A stretch of 63,726 nucleotides of DNA from positions 1 to 63,726 of the forward strand of contig NZ_JAPHNA010000011.1 of assembly GCF_026241315.1 (NCBI RefSeq), written 5' to 3'. Of this stretch, positions 26,790-38,678 are shown piece after piece. Below the pieces are notes generated by a model, which worked only from the letters and a program-made list of their open reading frames with translations, did not search any database and was not told the DNA's origin. The DNA is from Campylobacter sp. MIT 21-1684. Its GTDB lineage: Bacteria; Campylobacterota; Campylobacteria; Campylobacterales; Campylobacteraceae. The first letter of the stretch is position 1. Each line of letters opens with the position of its first letter. A program made the position numbers and the translations under genes.

Positions 26790-27472
26790 AATTTTTCACA
26801 CATTTTTAAAACAAAATGAGCAGAAGTCTTTGCCGAATGAACTACAAATTCATCAAAATCAATTTCAGCTTTCTCTCCAGCCTTATCACTAATAGCCCTC
26901 AAAATAAAACAAGGTATTTTTAAGGCATCACAGACTAAAGCTACACTTGCGCCTTCCATTTCACAAGCATCAGCATTGAAAATTTGACGAATTTTTGCTT
27001 TTTTACTTTCATCACAAATAAACTCATCTCCTGTTGCTATAATCCCTTCCTGCAAGTTTTTTCCTAATTCTTTAGCAACTTCCAAAGCTAAAGAATTAAG
27101 CTTTCCATCTGTTTTGATAAAAATTTCATTACCCGGAACAAAACCCAAAGGATGTCCAAAAGCACTAATATCTAAATCATATTGAACAAGCTTACTTGCA
27201 TACAACAAATCACCGATTTGCAAGGAAGGATTCAAAGCACCAGCAACACCTGTAAAAAGTACATTTTGGGCTTTGAATTTTTCTATCATTACACTAGCAC
27301 TTAAAGCTGAATTTACTTTTCCAATCTTTGAATACGCGATGATAAGTTCGTGTTCTTTATATGAAGCAAAATAATAGCTGTTATTCGCATAATCTAATTT
27401 TTTATAATCCTTGCAAAATTCAAGTAAAGGAGTGATTTCTTCTTGCATCGCACCTAAAAGAGCTATTTTCAT
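26786..27472 (-). CDS. mtnN: 5'-methylthioadenosine / S-adenosylhomocysteine nucleosidase
   Basis: 228 residues, normal length. The start IALLGAMQEEITPLLEF, FTGVAGALNPSLQIGDLL, CEMEGASVALVCDALKIP and the end-region RAISDKA are family hallmarks, including the catalytic Glu and Asp. It cleaves adenine from MTA and SAH; in Campylobacter it also takes part in menaquinone synthesis by the futalosine route. It overlaps fabD by 4 bp and the TtcA-like gene by 4 bp. Confidence 0.94.
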   Translation of the reverse strand: MKIALLGAMQEEITPLLEFCKDYKKLDYANNSYYFASYKEHELIIAYSKIGKVNSALSASVMIEKFKAQNVLFTGVAGALNPSLQIGDLLYASKLVQYDLDISAFGHPLGFVPGNEIFIKTDGKLNSLALEVAKELGKNLQEGIIATGDEFICDESKKAKIRQIFNADACEMEGASVALVCDALKIPCFILRAISDKAGEKAEIDFDEFVVHSAKTSAHFVLKMCEKL

Positions 27473-28392
27473 TTTGCAACCTTTAAAAATTCATCGATTT
27501 CATTATATTGAGTTAAACTATAAGTCGGTTTGGAGCTTATTTTTTTGTTAAGACCTTTAAGTACATTTGCACCAAATTCAACAAAACAATCTACTTCATC
27601 TTGTATCGTTTCAATACTTTGTCTATAAAGCACAGGTGAGATAAGCTGCAATCTAAGCAACTGCAATGCTTCTTCTTTGCTTGTATAAGGCTTAGCACTC
27701 ACATTTGAAACAACCGGTTTAAAATTCGCATTCAAAACCTTTTCAAGCTCTATGCAAAGTTTCTTTGAAGAATTTTCTAAAAGTGGGCAATGACTTGCTA
27801 CATTCATTTTTAAAAGCATAGTTTTTTTTGCACCTGCTTGTTTAAACTTCTCTTCAAAACTCAATAAGTCATTTTTCAAACCAGCTACAACAACTTGCCC
27901 TTTGCAATTATAATTTGCTGCAAAAATACTTTTACCATCGCTGCGCGCTTGATCACAGAGTTCTTGAATTTTTTCATCATCAAGTCCTAAAACTACCATC
28001 ATCGCAGCTTCAATATCAACACAATCCTCTTGCATAAAAATTCCACGTTTATGAACTAGATTCAAAGCATCAAAGAAAGAAAAAGCCTCGCTTACACACA
28101 AAGCTGTAAATTCACCCAAAGAGTGGCCTAGCATACATTTTACTTCTATATTTGTTTCTTTTTCACATAAAGCAAGATAGATCATAAGAGAATTTAAAAC
28201 TATGGCAGGTTGTGTAAATTCGCTTTTATCAATATCTTCATTTGGCTCAAAAAGCAAATGTTTAAAATCTATTTTACATATTTCACTTGCGTTTTCTAAG
28301 AATTCTTTTGCTTTCAAAGAGTTCTCATACACATCCTTGCCCATACCAAATCTTTGAGAGCCTTGACCCGGAAATAAAAACGCACAAGTCAT
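27469..28392 (-). CDS. fabD: Malonyl-CoA:ACP transacylase
   Basis: 307 residues from the ATG at 28392; the longer open frame upstream runs through the slyD His/Cys tail and is not coding. AFLFPGQGSQRFGMG opens the protein, GHSLGEFTAL carries the catalytic Ser, and NVASHCPLLE the His. It loads malonate onto acyl carrier protein for fatty acid synthesis. The start overlaps the slyD stop by one base. Confidence 0.94.
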   Translation of the reverse strand: MTCAFLFPGQGSQRFGMGKDVYENSLKAKEFLENASEICKIDFKHLLFEPNEDIDKSEFTQPAIVLNSLMIYLALCEKETNIEVKCMLGHSLGEFTALCVSEAFSFFDALNLVHKRGIFMQEDCVDIEAAMMVVLGLDDEKIQELCDQARSDGKSIFAANYNCKGQVVVAGLKNDLLSFEEKFKQAGAKKTMLLKMNVASHCPLLENSSKKLCIELEKVLNANFKPVVSNVSAKPYTSKEEALQLLRLQLISPVLYRQSIETIQDEVDCFVEFGANVLKGLNKKISSKPTYSLTQYNEIDEFLKVAK

Positions 28393-28940
28393 TAATGACA
28401 ACCGCAACCGCCGCCGCCACAACAACCGCCGCTGTGATGATGTCCGTGCCCACTGCCACAACCGCAACTATGACTTCCGGCTATAATTCCTGTAAGAATT
28501 TCATCTTCACTTGCGGCTCTACTTTCTACAATATTTAAAGAAAAAAGCAAATCACGTCCAGCATAAGGATGATTGTAATCAACAGTAACATCGTTTTCAT
28601 TGATTTCTTTGACACTTACACGAACGGTTTCTCCGTTTTCACCTTCACCAAAAAGCTCCATTCCAACTTTAAGTTCAATCCCTGCAAATTGTTCTTTTGG
28701 TAGAGTTTGCACGGCATTAGAATCATATTCTCCAAGCCCTTTATCTTTTTTGATTATAATATCAGCATTGCTAGGACAATCAAGCTTCATAATCTCTTCT
28801 TCTAAGCCTTCTAAAACCTGTCCTTTTCCAAGTATAAAAGAAATAGGCTGTGCATAAAGATTTGTTTCTAAAACTTCATTCGTATTTGCATCTTTAAGCT
28901 CATAAAACATTGAAACTACACTATTTTTTTCTATTGCCAT
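28392..28940 (-). CDS. slyD: FKBP-type peptidyl-prolyl isomerase SlyD with metal-binding tail
   Basis: 182 residues. The FKBP core has SFILGKGQVLEGLEEEIM and VDYNHPYAGRDLLFSLNIV, with the insert-in-flap domain between. The C-terminal 30 residues are almost only Gly, His and Cys (HSCGCGSGHGHHHSGGCC and on), the SlyD nickel/zinc-binding tail. It is a cytoplasmic folding catalyst and nickel chaperone, relevant to hydrogenase and possibly urease-type enzymes. It lies between the cpoB gene and fabD on the same strand. Confidence 0.93.
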   Translation of the reverse strand: MAIEKNSVVSMFYELKDANTNEVLETNLYAQPISFILGKGQVLEGLEEEIMKLDCPSNADIIIKKDKGLGEYDSNAVQTLPKEQFAGIELKVGMELFGEGENGETVRVSVKEINENDVTVDYNHPYAGRDLLFSLNIVESRAASEDEILTGIIAGSHSCGCGSGHGHHHSGGCCGGGGCGCH

Positions 28941-28950
28941 TTGTACTCCT

Positions 28951-29886
28951 TTATTTACGATTTGGCGAAGCTTTTGCTTCTGGGGAATCTGAATAATTTG
29001 TCTTTAAAGCCTTATAAAAATTATTGGCACTTTTAGTATCACCTATTTTGTCTAAGGATATAGCAGTATGATATAAGAGTTTAGGAAAATAATCTCCTTT
29101 AGTACTCATAGAAGAACTTTGCTTATAATACTGAATAGCCTGATTATAATTTTGTTGCTTGTATTCTATCTCACCAAGCCAAAAAGTTGCCCTTGCTGGT
29201 TTATAATGTTTTTCTATAAGAAAATGCAGTTTTGCTCTTGAATCTTGAAATTTGTCATCGCGAAAATCTTTCAATGCTAGATCCAAAATTTCATTATGTT
29301 TTTTCTTTTTCCAACTCTCATCATTGAGTTTTTCTTGCTGCTTAGTATCACTTGTAAGATTTTGTTCTAATGTAGCATTAACATCATCATTAATATGATT
29401 GAAAGCTACGAGAGTATTAAGAGTTTTATTTTCTAATTGATCTTTAGAAACATAATCTGCATTAATAGAATCAACTAAAGAACTCAATTGTGCTAAAACA
29501 GCTTTAAATTGCTTGTTATTAGCTTCTTGAATTTCTTTATTTGCTTGAATCGAATTTCGAAGATTTTTGAGTTCTTGAGTTATATTATTTTCACGAATTT
29601 CACTAAAAGTTTCAAGTTGAGTTAATCGAGAATTTGACTTAGAATATTGAGAGTTAATTCCCTCAAGCATACTTTGCAAACCTTCTATTCTTTCATTTAA
29701 TTGATTTATTTTAGCATTCAGCTGAGAAGAAGTATCATTTAAAGAATCTAATTTTTGTTTGAATAATTTTTCATTTGAAGTCAAGCCATAAGCAGAATCA
29801 CTTGTTAAATTCCCTGCATCAAAAGCAGAATCTTCTGCGTAGAGTAAAGTAGCTCCAAAAAGAGCTACTACAATGAGTTTTTTCAT
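28951..29886 (-). CDS. cpoB: Tol-Pal system coordinator CpoB/YbgF
   Basis: 311 residues. The Sec signal peptide LIVVALFGATLLYAEDS is followed by a long coiled coil (about 40-150: LNDTSSQLNAKINQLNERIE) and C-terminal TPR repeats (ATFWLGEIEYKQQNYNQAIQ). It is periplasmic and links Tol-Pal outer-membrane constriction to peptidoglycan synthesis. It is the last Tol gene here, 3 bp after pal. Confidence 0.88.
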   Translation of the reverse strand: MKKLIVVALFGATLLYAEDSAFDAGNLTSDSAYGLTSNEKLFKQKLDSLNDTSSQLNAKINQLNERIEGLQSMLEGINSQYSKSNSRLTQLETFSEIRENNITQELKNLRNSIQANKEIQEANNKQFKAVLAQLSSLVDSINADYVSKDQLENKTLNTLVAFNHINDDVNATLEQNLTSDTKQQEKLNDESWKKKKHNEILDLALKDFRDDKFQDSRAKLHFLIEKHYKPARATFWLGEIEYKQQNYNQAIQYYKQSSSMSTKGDYFPKLLYHTAISLDKIGDTKSANNFYKALKTNYSDSPEAKASPNRK

Positions 29887-29889
29887 TAA

Positions 29890-30390
29890 TTATCTTGCTA
29901 ATTTAAATTCTGCACGACGATTCTGTGCATCACAATTTTTTGTTTTTTCAGTGCACACAGGATTTGTTTCTCCATAACTTTTTACACTAATTCTATCAGC
30001 ATTCACACCTTGAGCTATCAAAGCCTCTTTAACAGCTTTAGCTCTTTTTAAACCTAAAGCTTGATTATATTCATCTGTTCCCCATTCATCGCAATTGCCT
30101 TCAACAGTGATACCTACACCAGCTACTTGTGTGTTGAAGATAGAAGCATTTGTATTGATTACTGATTGCATATCAGATTTAATATCAAATTTATCAAAGT
30201 CAAAATACACTTTTGCTAAAGTGTCATTGAGTCTGTTGATTGTAGAATCAGCACCTCCAAAAGAATCAGCACCTCCAGTGCCACGATTGGAATCAACACT
30301 ACTATCACTACTCACACTAGCACTCCTTGTACTACAACCACTGATAACAACTGCAAGAATTGCAATTGAAGCAAAAAGAATTTTTCTCAT
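29890..30390 (-). CDS. pal: Peptidoglycan-associated lipoprotein Pal
   Basis: 166 residues from the ATG at 30390 with an AAAGG site; the longer frame adds 12 unlikely residues. Lipobox VVISGCS near residue 20 and the OmpA-like domain VYFDFDKFDIKSD ... VEGNCDEWGTDEYNQALGLK ... RISVKSYGETNP ... NRRAEF. It is anchored in the outer membrane and binds peptidoglycan and TolB. Confidence 0.95.
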   Translation of the reverse strand: MRKILFASIAILAVVISGCSTRSASVSSDSSVDSNRGTGGADSFGGADSTINRLNDTLAKVYFDFDKFDIKSDMQSVINTNASIFNTQVAGVGITVEGNCDEWGTDEYNQALGLKRAKAVKEALIAQGVNADRISVKSYGETNPVCTEKTKNCDAQNRRAEFKLAR

Positions 30391-30467
30391 CGAACAACCT
30401 TTCAAAGTTAATATATCAGTCAGCATTATAACTAAATTTTAATTAATTGAAACCTAAAATTGAATTT

Positions 30468-31676
30468 TTACCAATCAATAGATTGAATCTTTCCGACTTT
30501 CAATGGAAAATAAAAAGCTTTATTTGCATTTACGCGAATAACACCTAAAGCACTCTGTTGTCCTAAATATTTTATAAAAACTATACTTCCTCCATCACTT
30601 GAAAATCGAGGAAATAAATTCTTGCCATTTGCAGTAAGTTGCCTGATATAATCAGCATTCATCGACATTAAATAAATATTAAATACTCCAACTTGATTTG
30701 ATTCACGACTAGAATACACTAAGAAATCTTTATAAGTAGAAACTGCTGAATTGTTCTTTCCGTGAAAAACAATCTGTTGAGCTGAAGCACTATTTAAATC
30801 TTGAAGAAAAATGTTTGGATAGCCTAAACGATCACTCACAAAAACAATTTTGTCCTGTTTCTCTCCTATAAAGTTTGCGTTCACATCAATACCTGAATAA
30901 TTAGTAAGCTGGGCAAGGCTTTTAAGATTTATATCATACAGATATACATCAGGCTGGTCTTTTGGAGCCATAGTAATAAGTAACTTATCTGCATCTTCAT
31001 TGACATCGCTGGCTACAATCATACCTGTACTTGAAAGAATTTTTGTTGCTTTGTTAGCATTTAAATCATAACGGTATAATGTTGGAACCTCGTGATCATA
31101 AGCAGTATAATAAAACATTGTCTGACTTTTATTTCCCCATTTAGGAAATAAATTGAGCCCTCCATCAATCACCACTCTTTGATATGTTAAAGTATAATCA
31201 GTCATAATAATTTGACTTCTTTTGGACAAATTTGTCCTTGAAATAAGAATTTTATGATCCATCCATTCAACAGGTGCAAGTCCTAAAAAATTGACAGATT
31301 CTTTAACACTTTTATGAGCTAAAAAAGGATACTGCGCAACATCGTTAATAGTATAATTTTGATTTGACTTTTCTATATCTGCTGCTTTAATTTTTACATT
31401 GAGATTAAGTTTTTCAGCATTTTTGTTTAAAGTATATTCAAAAGTATAGTTTGATTCCTCATTCGCCTCGCTTACAATTTCAAAATTCGAACTTACTTTT
31501 AAATCATTAACAATTATATTATAAAAACTTCTTTGTAAATTCACATCATTTAAATTTGAATTATCTTTTACTATAATTTTTGGAAGCACTACTCCGCTAT
31601 TGACAATATCAATCACAGGATCTTCAGCCAAAAGAATTCCAAAAAAAACTGACAAGAATAGTAAATTTTTTTTCAT
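30468..31676 (-). CDS. tolB: Tol-Pal system beta-propeller protein TolB
   Basis: 402 residues. A signal peptide LLFLSVFFGILLAEDP, an N-terminal D1 domain and a C-terminal propeller with repeats such as YDLNANKATKILS, YLYDINLKSLAQLT, DRLGYPNIFLQDL and PRFSSDGGSIVFI. It is periplasmic and connects TolA to Pal. It lies 23 bp after tolA and 77 bp before pal. Confidence 0.93.
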   Translation of the reverse strand: MKKNLLFLSVFFGILLAEDPVIDIVNSGVVLPKIIVKDNSNLNDVNLQRSFYNIIVNDLKVSSNFEIVSEANEESNYTFEYTLNKNAEKLNLNVKIKAADIEKSNQNYTINDVAQYPFLAHKSVKESVNFLGLAPVEWMDHKILISRTNLSKRSQIIMTDYTLTYQRVVIDGGLNLFPKWGNKSQTMFYYTAYDHEVPTLYRYDLNANKATKILSSTGMIVASDVNEDADKLLITMAPKDQPDVYLYDINLKSLAQLTNYSGIDVNANFIGEKQDKIVFVSDRLGYPNIFLQDLNSASAQQIVFHGKNNSAVSTYKDFLVYSSRESNQVGVFNIYLMSMNADYIRQLTANGKNLFPRFSSDGGSIVFIKYLGQQSALGVIRVNANKAFYFPLKVGKIQSIDW

Positions 31677-31699
31677 TATTTCTCCTTGTTATTTAAACA

Positions 31700-32476
31700 T
31701 TATTGCACAACTGCACTAGTTTTTAAATCATCTCGTAAATTCATTGTTATATTTAAAGCCTGTCCTTTTGGTGGATATGCTATAAACTTTCCTTTTTGGC
31801 TTTCTAAAAATTCTGCAACTTTAGCATCATAAAGAGCATTGTTGCTTTTTTCTACTGAAGTATAACTAAATTTTCCCTCACTATCAATAACAATTTTTAC
31901 CTTAACAGCAATTTCATCATTAGGATAATACTGTTTCCAACGTTCAGTAATAACTCTTGTAACCCTTCCTAAAAACTCATCATAAATCCCGGATTTTTGA
32001 CTTTCAAAGCTTTCACCACTAGTGTGTATCTGGCTTGGAATGAGACTATCATTGAGTTGTTTTACAAGCTCACTAGCGCTAAGAGAAGAGCTTTTATTTG
32101 CAGATTGTGCAGAAGATTGTACCTTTGTATCCTTTTCTTGTTGAATGTCTTCTACAGTACCAAAAAGAGCATTAAAATCTGTTGCCTCTTGTTGATAAGT
32201 ATCAGTTTTTACGGCTTTATTTGTAGTCTGTTCAAAAAGTTTTTCTATATCCAGCTCTTGCTTAGAATTGAGAACTTTATTAGTGTTATTTTGAACAATA
32301 ATTTTTTTTGAAGGTGCGCTTAATTCAATATCAATAACATTATCTTTTAAATCTGTATATTGTAAAGCATTTTCATCAAACAGAACAAGTCTAAAGAAAA
32401 CAAAAAGTACAACAAAAAAATACATTCCTAATGCAAGTAAAAAAGAACTTACATTACTTAATCCATCATTTTTCAT
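31700..32476 (-). CDS. tolA: TolA-like energy-transducing protein
   Basis: 258 residues. One membrane segment near 11-35 (FLLALGMYFFVVLFVFF), a middle region rich in Ser, Gln, Lys and Asn, and a TonB/TolA-like C-terminal domain (VTRVITERWKQYYPNDEIAVKVKIVIDSEGKFSY). It spans the periplasm and passes proton-motive force from TolQR to TolB-Pal. It starts directly after exbD/tolR. Confidence 0.85.
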   Translation of the reverse strand: MKNDGLSNVSSFLLALGMYFFVVLFVFFRLVLFDENALQYTDLKDNVIDIELSAPSKKIIVQNNTNKVLNSKQELDIEKLFEQTTNKAVKTDTYQQEATDFNALFGTVEDIQQEKDTKVQSSAQSANKSSSLSASELVKQLNDSLIPSQIHTSGESFESQKSGIYDEFLGRVTRVITERWKQYYPNDEIAVKVKIVIDSEGKFSYTSVEKSNNALYDAKVAEFLESQKGKFIAYPPKGQALNITMNLRDDLKTSAVVQ

Positions 32477-32866
32477 CTATTCAGTTTGCAAAGCAACTTT
32501 AGTAAAACCTAAATTCTTAATACTTCTTAAAACAAAAATCACATCATCATATTGCAAAGTCTTATCAGCTCTAATAAAAACGGGTTCTTTGGTATCAAAT
32601 TGGAATTTTTTTTGAGCTAAATTGTCAGCAAAACTTATAAAATCATATTTGTCTTCATTAAGAAAAATTTCTTTTTTAGCATTAATTGTAACAATGAGAC
32701 TTTTTATTGTAGGAGAGCTTGCAGTTTGTTGAGAACCTTGAGGAAGATTAATACTCTCTTGATAGGTAATGCTTGGAGCTGTTACCATTAATATTGCAAG
32801 TAAAACGAGCATAATATCAACCAAAGGGGTAATATTGAGCTCTGGTTTTTCATCATCAAAAGGCAT
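32477..32866 (-). CDS. exbD: ExbD/TolR family proton-channel protein
   Basis: 129 residues. One membrane helix with the proton-binding Asp in ITPLVDIMLVLLAILMV and a periplasmic domain (QGSQQTASSPTIKSLIV, PVFIRADKTLQYDDVI). Next to exbB and tolA-tolB-pal it most likely works as TolR. It follows exbB by 1 bp. Confidence 0.92.
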   Translation of the reverse strand: MPFDDEKPELNITPLVDIMLVLLAILMVTAPSITYQESINLPQGSQQTASSPTIKSLIVTINAKKEIFLNEDKYDFISFADNLAQKKFQFDTKEPVFIRADKTLQYDDVIFVLRSIKNLGFTKVALQTE

Positions 32867-32867
32867 T

Positions 32868-33419
32868 TTAAACTTTCGTTAAAACTTTAATCTCACTATC
32901 GATAACACTTAAGAGTTCAAAGGCTTGTCTTTTTATAATGAGATGAAAAGTATAAGCAGGTATAGCGACTAAAATTCCACAACCTGTTGCCACTAAAGCC
33001 TCACTGATTTTTGGAGCAATAATACTTAGAGAATTTTGCGTACCAAGTCCTGCAAAAGTTTCTAAAATAGAAATTACAGTTCCAAAAAGTCCTATAAAAG
33101 GAGAGGTAGAAGCAACTATACTCAACCAAGTAAGCCCCAAAGAAGCTCGACGAGAAGCTAAATTTTTATAAATTTCTAAATTTGTAAAACTCGTATCTGT
33201 ACATTTTCTTAGAAGAGAATCTGTTTTACTAATATCTTTTTCACCCAAAAGCAAAGTTTCTAAACTCTCTTTTTCTTTCCTTTTCCAAGCAAGTAAAAAA
33301 CTTATTCGAGAAAAAAGTATAAAAAAGGAAAGAATAAAATAAATAGAAAGCCAAAGCAAAACAAGATAAGTAATAAAACTTGAATTGCCGAAAAAAGAAA
33401 AAATTGATTCAAAATTCAT
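32868..33419 (-). CDS. exbB: ExbB/TolQ family motor protein
   Basis: 183 residues with three hydrophobic helices: FITYLVLLWLSIYFILSFFIL, then GLTWLSIVASTSPFIGLFGTV, and ISEALVATGCGILVAIPAY. It forms the proton-driven motor with ExbD. The start overlaps the atpC stop as ATGA, so it is joined to the ATP synthase operon. Confidence 0.93.
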   Translation of the reverse strand: MNFESIFSFFGNSSFITYLVLLWLSIYFILSFFILFSRISFLLAWKRKEKESLETLLLGEKDISKTDSLLRKCTDTSFTNLEIYKNLASRRASLGLTWLSIVASTSPFIGLFGTVISILETFAGLGTQNSLSIIAPKISEALVATGCGILVAIPAYTFHLIIKRQAFELLSVIDSEIKVLTKV

Positions 33420-33811
33420 TTACTTGCCTTTACTAAAGCATCAAATTTTGAAAAAGTTACAGCTAAGCCAACATTATCAACACCCATAGAACGAATTAAA
33501 TCTTTAGCTTGTTTAAGGTTTTTTTCTATTTCGCTTTCACTAGAACCAGAAATCCAAACTGCACCCTTAGCCAAAATACTAACTTTGTCCTCATCAATTT
33601 TTGCGTGCCCAGAATCAACAGCTATTAACTCGTGCTTCAAATCAGCTCTTTCAATATCAATAAGCCCGGCTTTTAAAGAACTTAATAGCTTTGAATGTCC
33701 TTTTAAAACACCGAATTCTCCTTCACTTCCGGGCAAAGTTACCGAACGAATGTCTCCTTTATAAATCAATCCCAAAGGAGTAACAAGCTCAAAAGCTATT
33801 AAACCATTCAT
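33416..33811 (-). CDS. atpC: F1 ATP synthase epsilon subunit
   Basis: 131 residues. The beta-sandwich opens with FELVTPLGLIYKGDIRSVTLPGSEG, and GVLKGHSKLLSSLKAG is the family signature. It sits in the central stalk and regulates ATP hydrolysis. It follows atpD by 3 bp. Confidence 0.95.
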   Translation of the reverse strand: MNGLIAFELVTPLGLIYKGDIRSVTLPGSEGEFGVLKGHSKLLSSLKAGLIDIERADLKHELIAVDSGHAKIDEDKVSILAKGAVWISGSSESEIEKNLKQAKDLIRSMGVDNVGLAVTFSKFDALVKASK

Positions 33812-33814
33812 TGT

Positions 33815-35236
<1,422 letters not shown>

Positions 35237-36115
35237 TTATTTTATAGATTCAACACCACTAATAATCTCAATAAGCTCAGTAGTTATGGATTCTTGTCTT
35301 GCTTTATTATAGATGAGATTAAGTTGCTTTACTCTTGCTTTTGCATTATTGCTTGCATTATCCATAGCTTGCATTCTTGCACTGTGTTCAGCTGCCAAAG
35401 AATCAATTAAGGCGTAGTACATATTGTATTCAAAATATGTTTTCATCAAATCTTCCAAAAGCTCTGTCCCTTCGGGTTCAAATTCTAAAGCAGAATAAGA
35501 ACCATCATCAATATTCTTAGGTTCGACAGGAATTAATTGATTTATTTTCAATTCTTGAGTAATCATATTTTTATAACCATTGTGTATTAAAATAACCTTA
35601 TCTGTCATCCCTTCTAAATAGTCTTTCACCGAAGCTTGAATGACTGTACAAGCTTTTTCATAATCAGGACTTGAAGAAAGATGAAAATACTTCTCTATAA
35701 GTGGTATTTTTTGAAAATCAAAATATTCAATCCCTGTTTTTCCTATAGCCCTTAAACGCACATTGATATTTTGGCTTGTAAAGTCTTGTAATATTTCATT
35801 TACAATTTTAAGTGTTTTAATATTAAACCCTCCGCAAAGCCCTTTATCTGCAGTAATAAAAATAATATCAACATTTTTAATCTGTTCTTTTTTACAAAAG
35901 AAAGTTAAACGAGAATCATTAGAAGCAATTTTGTTGATTTGCAATGAAATTTCACTAAGCATTTCATCAATTTTTTGAGCATACACCTTTGATCTTTTAG
36001 CTGCTTCCTCTGTTTTTTTCAATTTAGCAGTTGAAACAAGTTTCATAGCATTAGTAGTTTTTTGTGTATTATGAACGCTTCGGATTTTTCTTTTAATTTC
36101 TTTTAAATTAGACAT
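35237..36115 (-). CDS. atpG: F1 ATP synthase gamma subunit
   Basis: 292 residues. N-terminal [23 protein letters not shown] is cut here to its key part [17 protein letters not shown], with GLCGGFN in the middle and the C-terminal signature in [11 protein letters not shown]. It forms the rotating shaft. It follows atpA by 8 bp. Confidence 0.97.
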   Translation of the reverse strand: MSNLKEIKRKIRSVHNTQKTTNAMKLVSTAKLKKTEEAAKRSKVYAQKIDEMLSEISLQINKIASNDSRLTFFCKKEQIKNVDIIFITADKGLCGGFNIKTLKIVNEILQDFTSQNINVRLRAIGKTGIEYFDFQKIPLIEKYFHLSSSPDYEKACTVIQASVKDYLEGMTDKVILIHNGYKNMITQELKINQLIPVEPKNIDDGSYSALEFEPEGTELLEDLMKTYFEYNMYYALIDSLAAEHSARMQAMDNASNNAKARVKQLNLIYNKARQESITTELIEIISGVESIK

Positions 36116-36123
36116 AAAAGACC

Positions 36124-37629
36124 TTATAAATGATTAACTTTAAATTCATTAATAATTTTTCCGATTTTCTCTTCTAAATCAGAATCTAAAGCTTTTTTTA
36201 GACGGATTTGTTCAAAAACATCAGGATATTTTGCCTCGATAAAAGGATAAATACCTTGCTCAAACTCTTTCACTTGCGATACTGCAATATCATCTAAATA
36301 TCCTTTAGAACCAGCAAATATAAGAACAACTTGTTTTTCAGGTGCTAAAGGAGAATATGGCGGTTGCTTTAAAAGTTCAACCATTCTTTGTCCTCGTTCC
36401 AATTGAGAACGACTAGCCTCATCTAAATCACTAGCAAATTGCGAAAAAGCTTGAAGCTCTCTATATTGAGCTAAATCAAGTCTTAAATTTCCTGAAACCT
36501 GTTTGGTCGCTTTGATTTGTGCAGCACCCCCAACACGGGAAACAGATAAACCCACATTGATCGCTGGACGAATCCCACTATTAAACAAATCTGTTTCAAG
36601 AAAAATTTGTCCGTCTGTAATTGAAATAACATTAGTAGGAATATAAGCTGAAACATCACCTGCTTGTGTTTCTATAATAGGCAAAGCCGTTAAACTTCCG
36701 GCACCCAACTCATCATTGAGCTTACTTGCCCGCTCTAAAAGCCTTGAATGCAAATAAAAAACATCGCCCGGATATGCTTCACGACCGGGAGGCCGTCTAA
36801 GAATCAAAGACATTTCACGATATGCCACAGCGTGCTTACTTAAATCATCATAAATAATTAAAGCGTGTCTTGCATTATCTCTAAAATACTCACCCATAGT
36901 AACACCTGTATAAGGAGCAATATATTGCAAAGCAGCAGTATCACTAGCACCAGCATTAACAACAATAGTATATTCCATAGCTCCGTGCTCCTCAAGTCTT
37001 TTAACAACTTGTGCCACAGTGCTTTGTTTTTGTCCTATAGCTACATAAATGCAAATTACACCTTGTCCTCTTTGTGCTATGATAGTATCAATTGCAACAG
37101 TAGTTTTACCTGTTTGTCTGTCACCAATAATAAGCTCTCTTTGTCCTCTTCCAATAGGCACAAGAGCGTCAATCGCTTTAATTCCGGTATGCAAAGGCTC
37201 ATGAACGCTTTTTCTAGCCATAATCCCTTTTGCTTTTTCTTCTATAAAACGATATTCATTCGTAAGAATAGGACCCTTTGCATCAATAGGCTCTCCTAAA
37301 GCATCTACAACACGACCAATAAGCTCATCGCCAACAGGAGCTTTTAAAAGCTTTCTCAGTCTTTTTACAGAACCGCCTTCTTTTAAATCGATACCCTTAC
37401 CTAAAACAACTATACCAACGCTACTTTCTTCTAAGTTTAAAGCCATACCTTTTTCGCCGTTTTCAAATTCAACCATTTCTCCAGACATAATATTTTTAAG
37501 ACCATAAACTTGAACAATTCCATCAGCAACAGAGATGATCTTTCCTGTTTCTTCAATTTCTAAATTCAAATCAAATTCTTCAATTCTCTGTTTAATTATG
37601 GAACTAATTTCATCAGCTTTAAATTTCAT
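36124..37629 (-). CDS. atpA: F1 ATP synthase alpha subunit
   Basis: 501 residues, full length. P-loop [28 protein letters not shown], and the ATP synthase signature near [13 protein letters not shown]. It forms the non-catalytic nucleotide sites of the F1 hexamer. It is followed by atpG and preceded by atpH. Confidence 0.98.
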   Translation of the reverse strand: MKFKADEISSIIKQRIEEFDLNLEIEETGKIISVADGIVQVYGLKNIMSGEMVEFENGEKGMALNLEESSVGIVVLGKGIDLKEGGSVKRLRKLLKAPVGDELIGRVVDALGEPIDAKGPILTNEYRFIEEKAKGIMARKSVHEPLHTGIKAIDALVPIGRGQRELIIGDRQTGKTTVAIDTIIAQRGQGVICIYVAIGQKQSTVAQVVKRLEEHGAMEYTIVVNAGASDTAALQYIAPYTGVTMGEYFRDNARHALIIYDDLSKHAVAYREMSLILRRPPGREAYPGDVFYLHSRLLERASKLNDELGAGSLTALPIIETQAGDVSAYIPTNVISITDGQIFLETDLFNSGIRPAINVGLSVSRVGGAAQIKATKQVSGNLRLDLAQYRELQAFSQFASDLDEASRSQLERGQRMVELLKQPPYSPLAPEKQVVLIFAGSKGYLDDIAVSQVKEFEQGIYPFIEAKYPDVFEQIRLKKALDSDLEEKIGKIINEFKVNHL

Positions 37630-37640
37630 TATAAAACTCC

Positions 37641-38165
37641 TTAAATAATTTTCAACACAAATTCAGTCATTTTTTCTTGAAGCATTTTAGCAGAGAAAGA
37701 TATTTCATACCCTAGTTCTTCTAAAGAAATTTTTACTCCGTCATTATGAGTGATTTGATTTGTTAATTTTATTTTGACATTAAATTTTGTATTAAGCTTA
37801 GACTCTAATTTTTCAAGAGTTGCTTCATCTAAAGGCTCTTTGCTAAAAACCTGTCCTAAAAAAAGATTTTCTTTAAGAGATTTTTGTTTTCTTAACTCTT
37901 CAACAATTTCTGGAATACAAATAAGCCTTGAATTGTAAGTTAAAATTGTAAGAAAATTAAGAAAATTTTGATTAGATTTTTCAAAAAAAGATTGAAGCAA
38001 TTCAATTTTTTTTTCTTTTTTTATTTGATTTGATTCTACAATAGTTTTAAATTTAGGAACAAGAAAAGCTGAATTAAGAAGCGATAAATTAGTATAAAAT
38101 TCATCAAGATCTACTCTTGTTAAAAGAGCTTGGACATATTTTTTAGCGATTAAATGTCTATTCAT
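37641..38165 (-). CDS. atpH: F1 ATP synthase delta subunit
   Basis: 174 residues. AKKYVQALL at the start and the C-terminal region [20 protein letters not shown] ... YEISFSAK fit the OSCP/delta family. It connects F1 to the outer stalk. Its start touches the atpF stop. Confidence 0.92.
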   Translation of the reverse strand: MNRHLIAKKYVQALLTRVDLDEFYTNLSLLNSAFLVPKFKTIVESNQIKKEKKIELLQSFFEKSNQNFLNFLTILTYNSRLICIPEIVEELRKQKSLKENLFLGQVFSKEPLDEATLEKLESKLNTKFNVKIKLTNQITHNDGVKISLEELGYEISFSAKMLQEKMTEFVLKII

Positions 38166-38668
38166 TATGAAACCTTTTTCATCATAATTTCAACAATATC
38201 GTGTTGTTGTAACATAAAACTTTCATCTGAAAAAATCGTATCAAGAGCCTTTGAAATCACTTCTTTTTCCATTTTACGGAGTTCATACTCTTTATGTTCT
38301 TCAAAATGTCTTTCCAACAAACTGCATTCTTCTTGAGTTTGAATTTGTATATTATGTACAAGAATCTCTGCTTCTTTTTTTGCTAAAATGAGTGCTGCAA
38401 CTGAATTAGCCTTTGCTTCTTCAAGTTTTTTTAGAGTATTAAGCTTCTTTGTTTTACTTTCTAAAAGCCTTTTTTGAATCTCATCAAGCTTTGAAGAAAT
38501 TCTTATTATACGATTTTTATAAAAACTCTTTAAAGATGGAGCTGTAAAATAATACAATATTGCTATAAAAATCAAAAAATTAACAGTTCTTGGAACTATA
38601 TCATAATCTGATGAAACACCAAAAAGAGAGAGAGGATATAGAAATAATAGTAAAACTGATTTTCTCAT
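38165..38668 (-). CDS. atpF: F0 ATP synthase subunit b
   Basis: 167 residues. A membrane segment near 25-45 (TVNFLIFIAILYYFTAP), preceded by a signal-like hydrophobic start, then a long charged coiled coil (KTKKLNTLKKLEEAKANS). It pairs with the b' subunit next door as the outer stalk. 10 bp after atpF'. Confidence 0.9.
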   Translation of the reverse strand: MRKSVLLLFLYPLSLFGVSSDYDIVPRTVNFLIFIAILYYFTAPSLKSFYKNRIIRISSKLDEIQKRLLESKTKKLNTLKKLEEAKANSVAALILAKKEAEILVHNIQIQTQEECSLLERHFEEHKEYELRKMEKEVISKALDTIFSDESFMLQQHDIVEIMMKKVS

Positions 38669-38678
38669 AAATGTAACC

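Noticed and set aside
28287-28538. Thr/Ala-rich rightward ORF
   Set aside because: Antisense to the Gly/His/Cys codons of the slyD tail.
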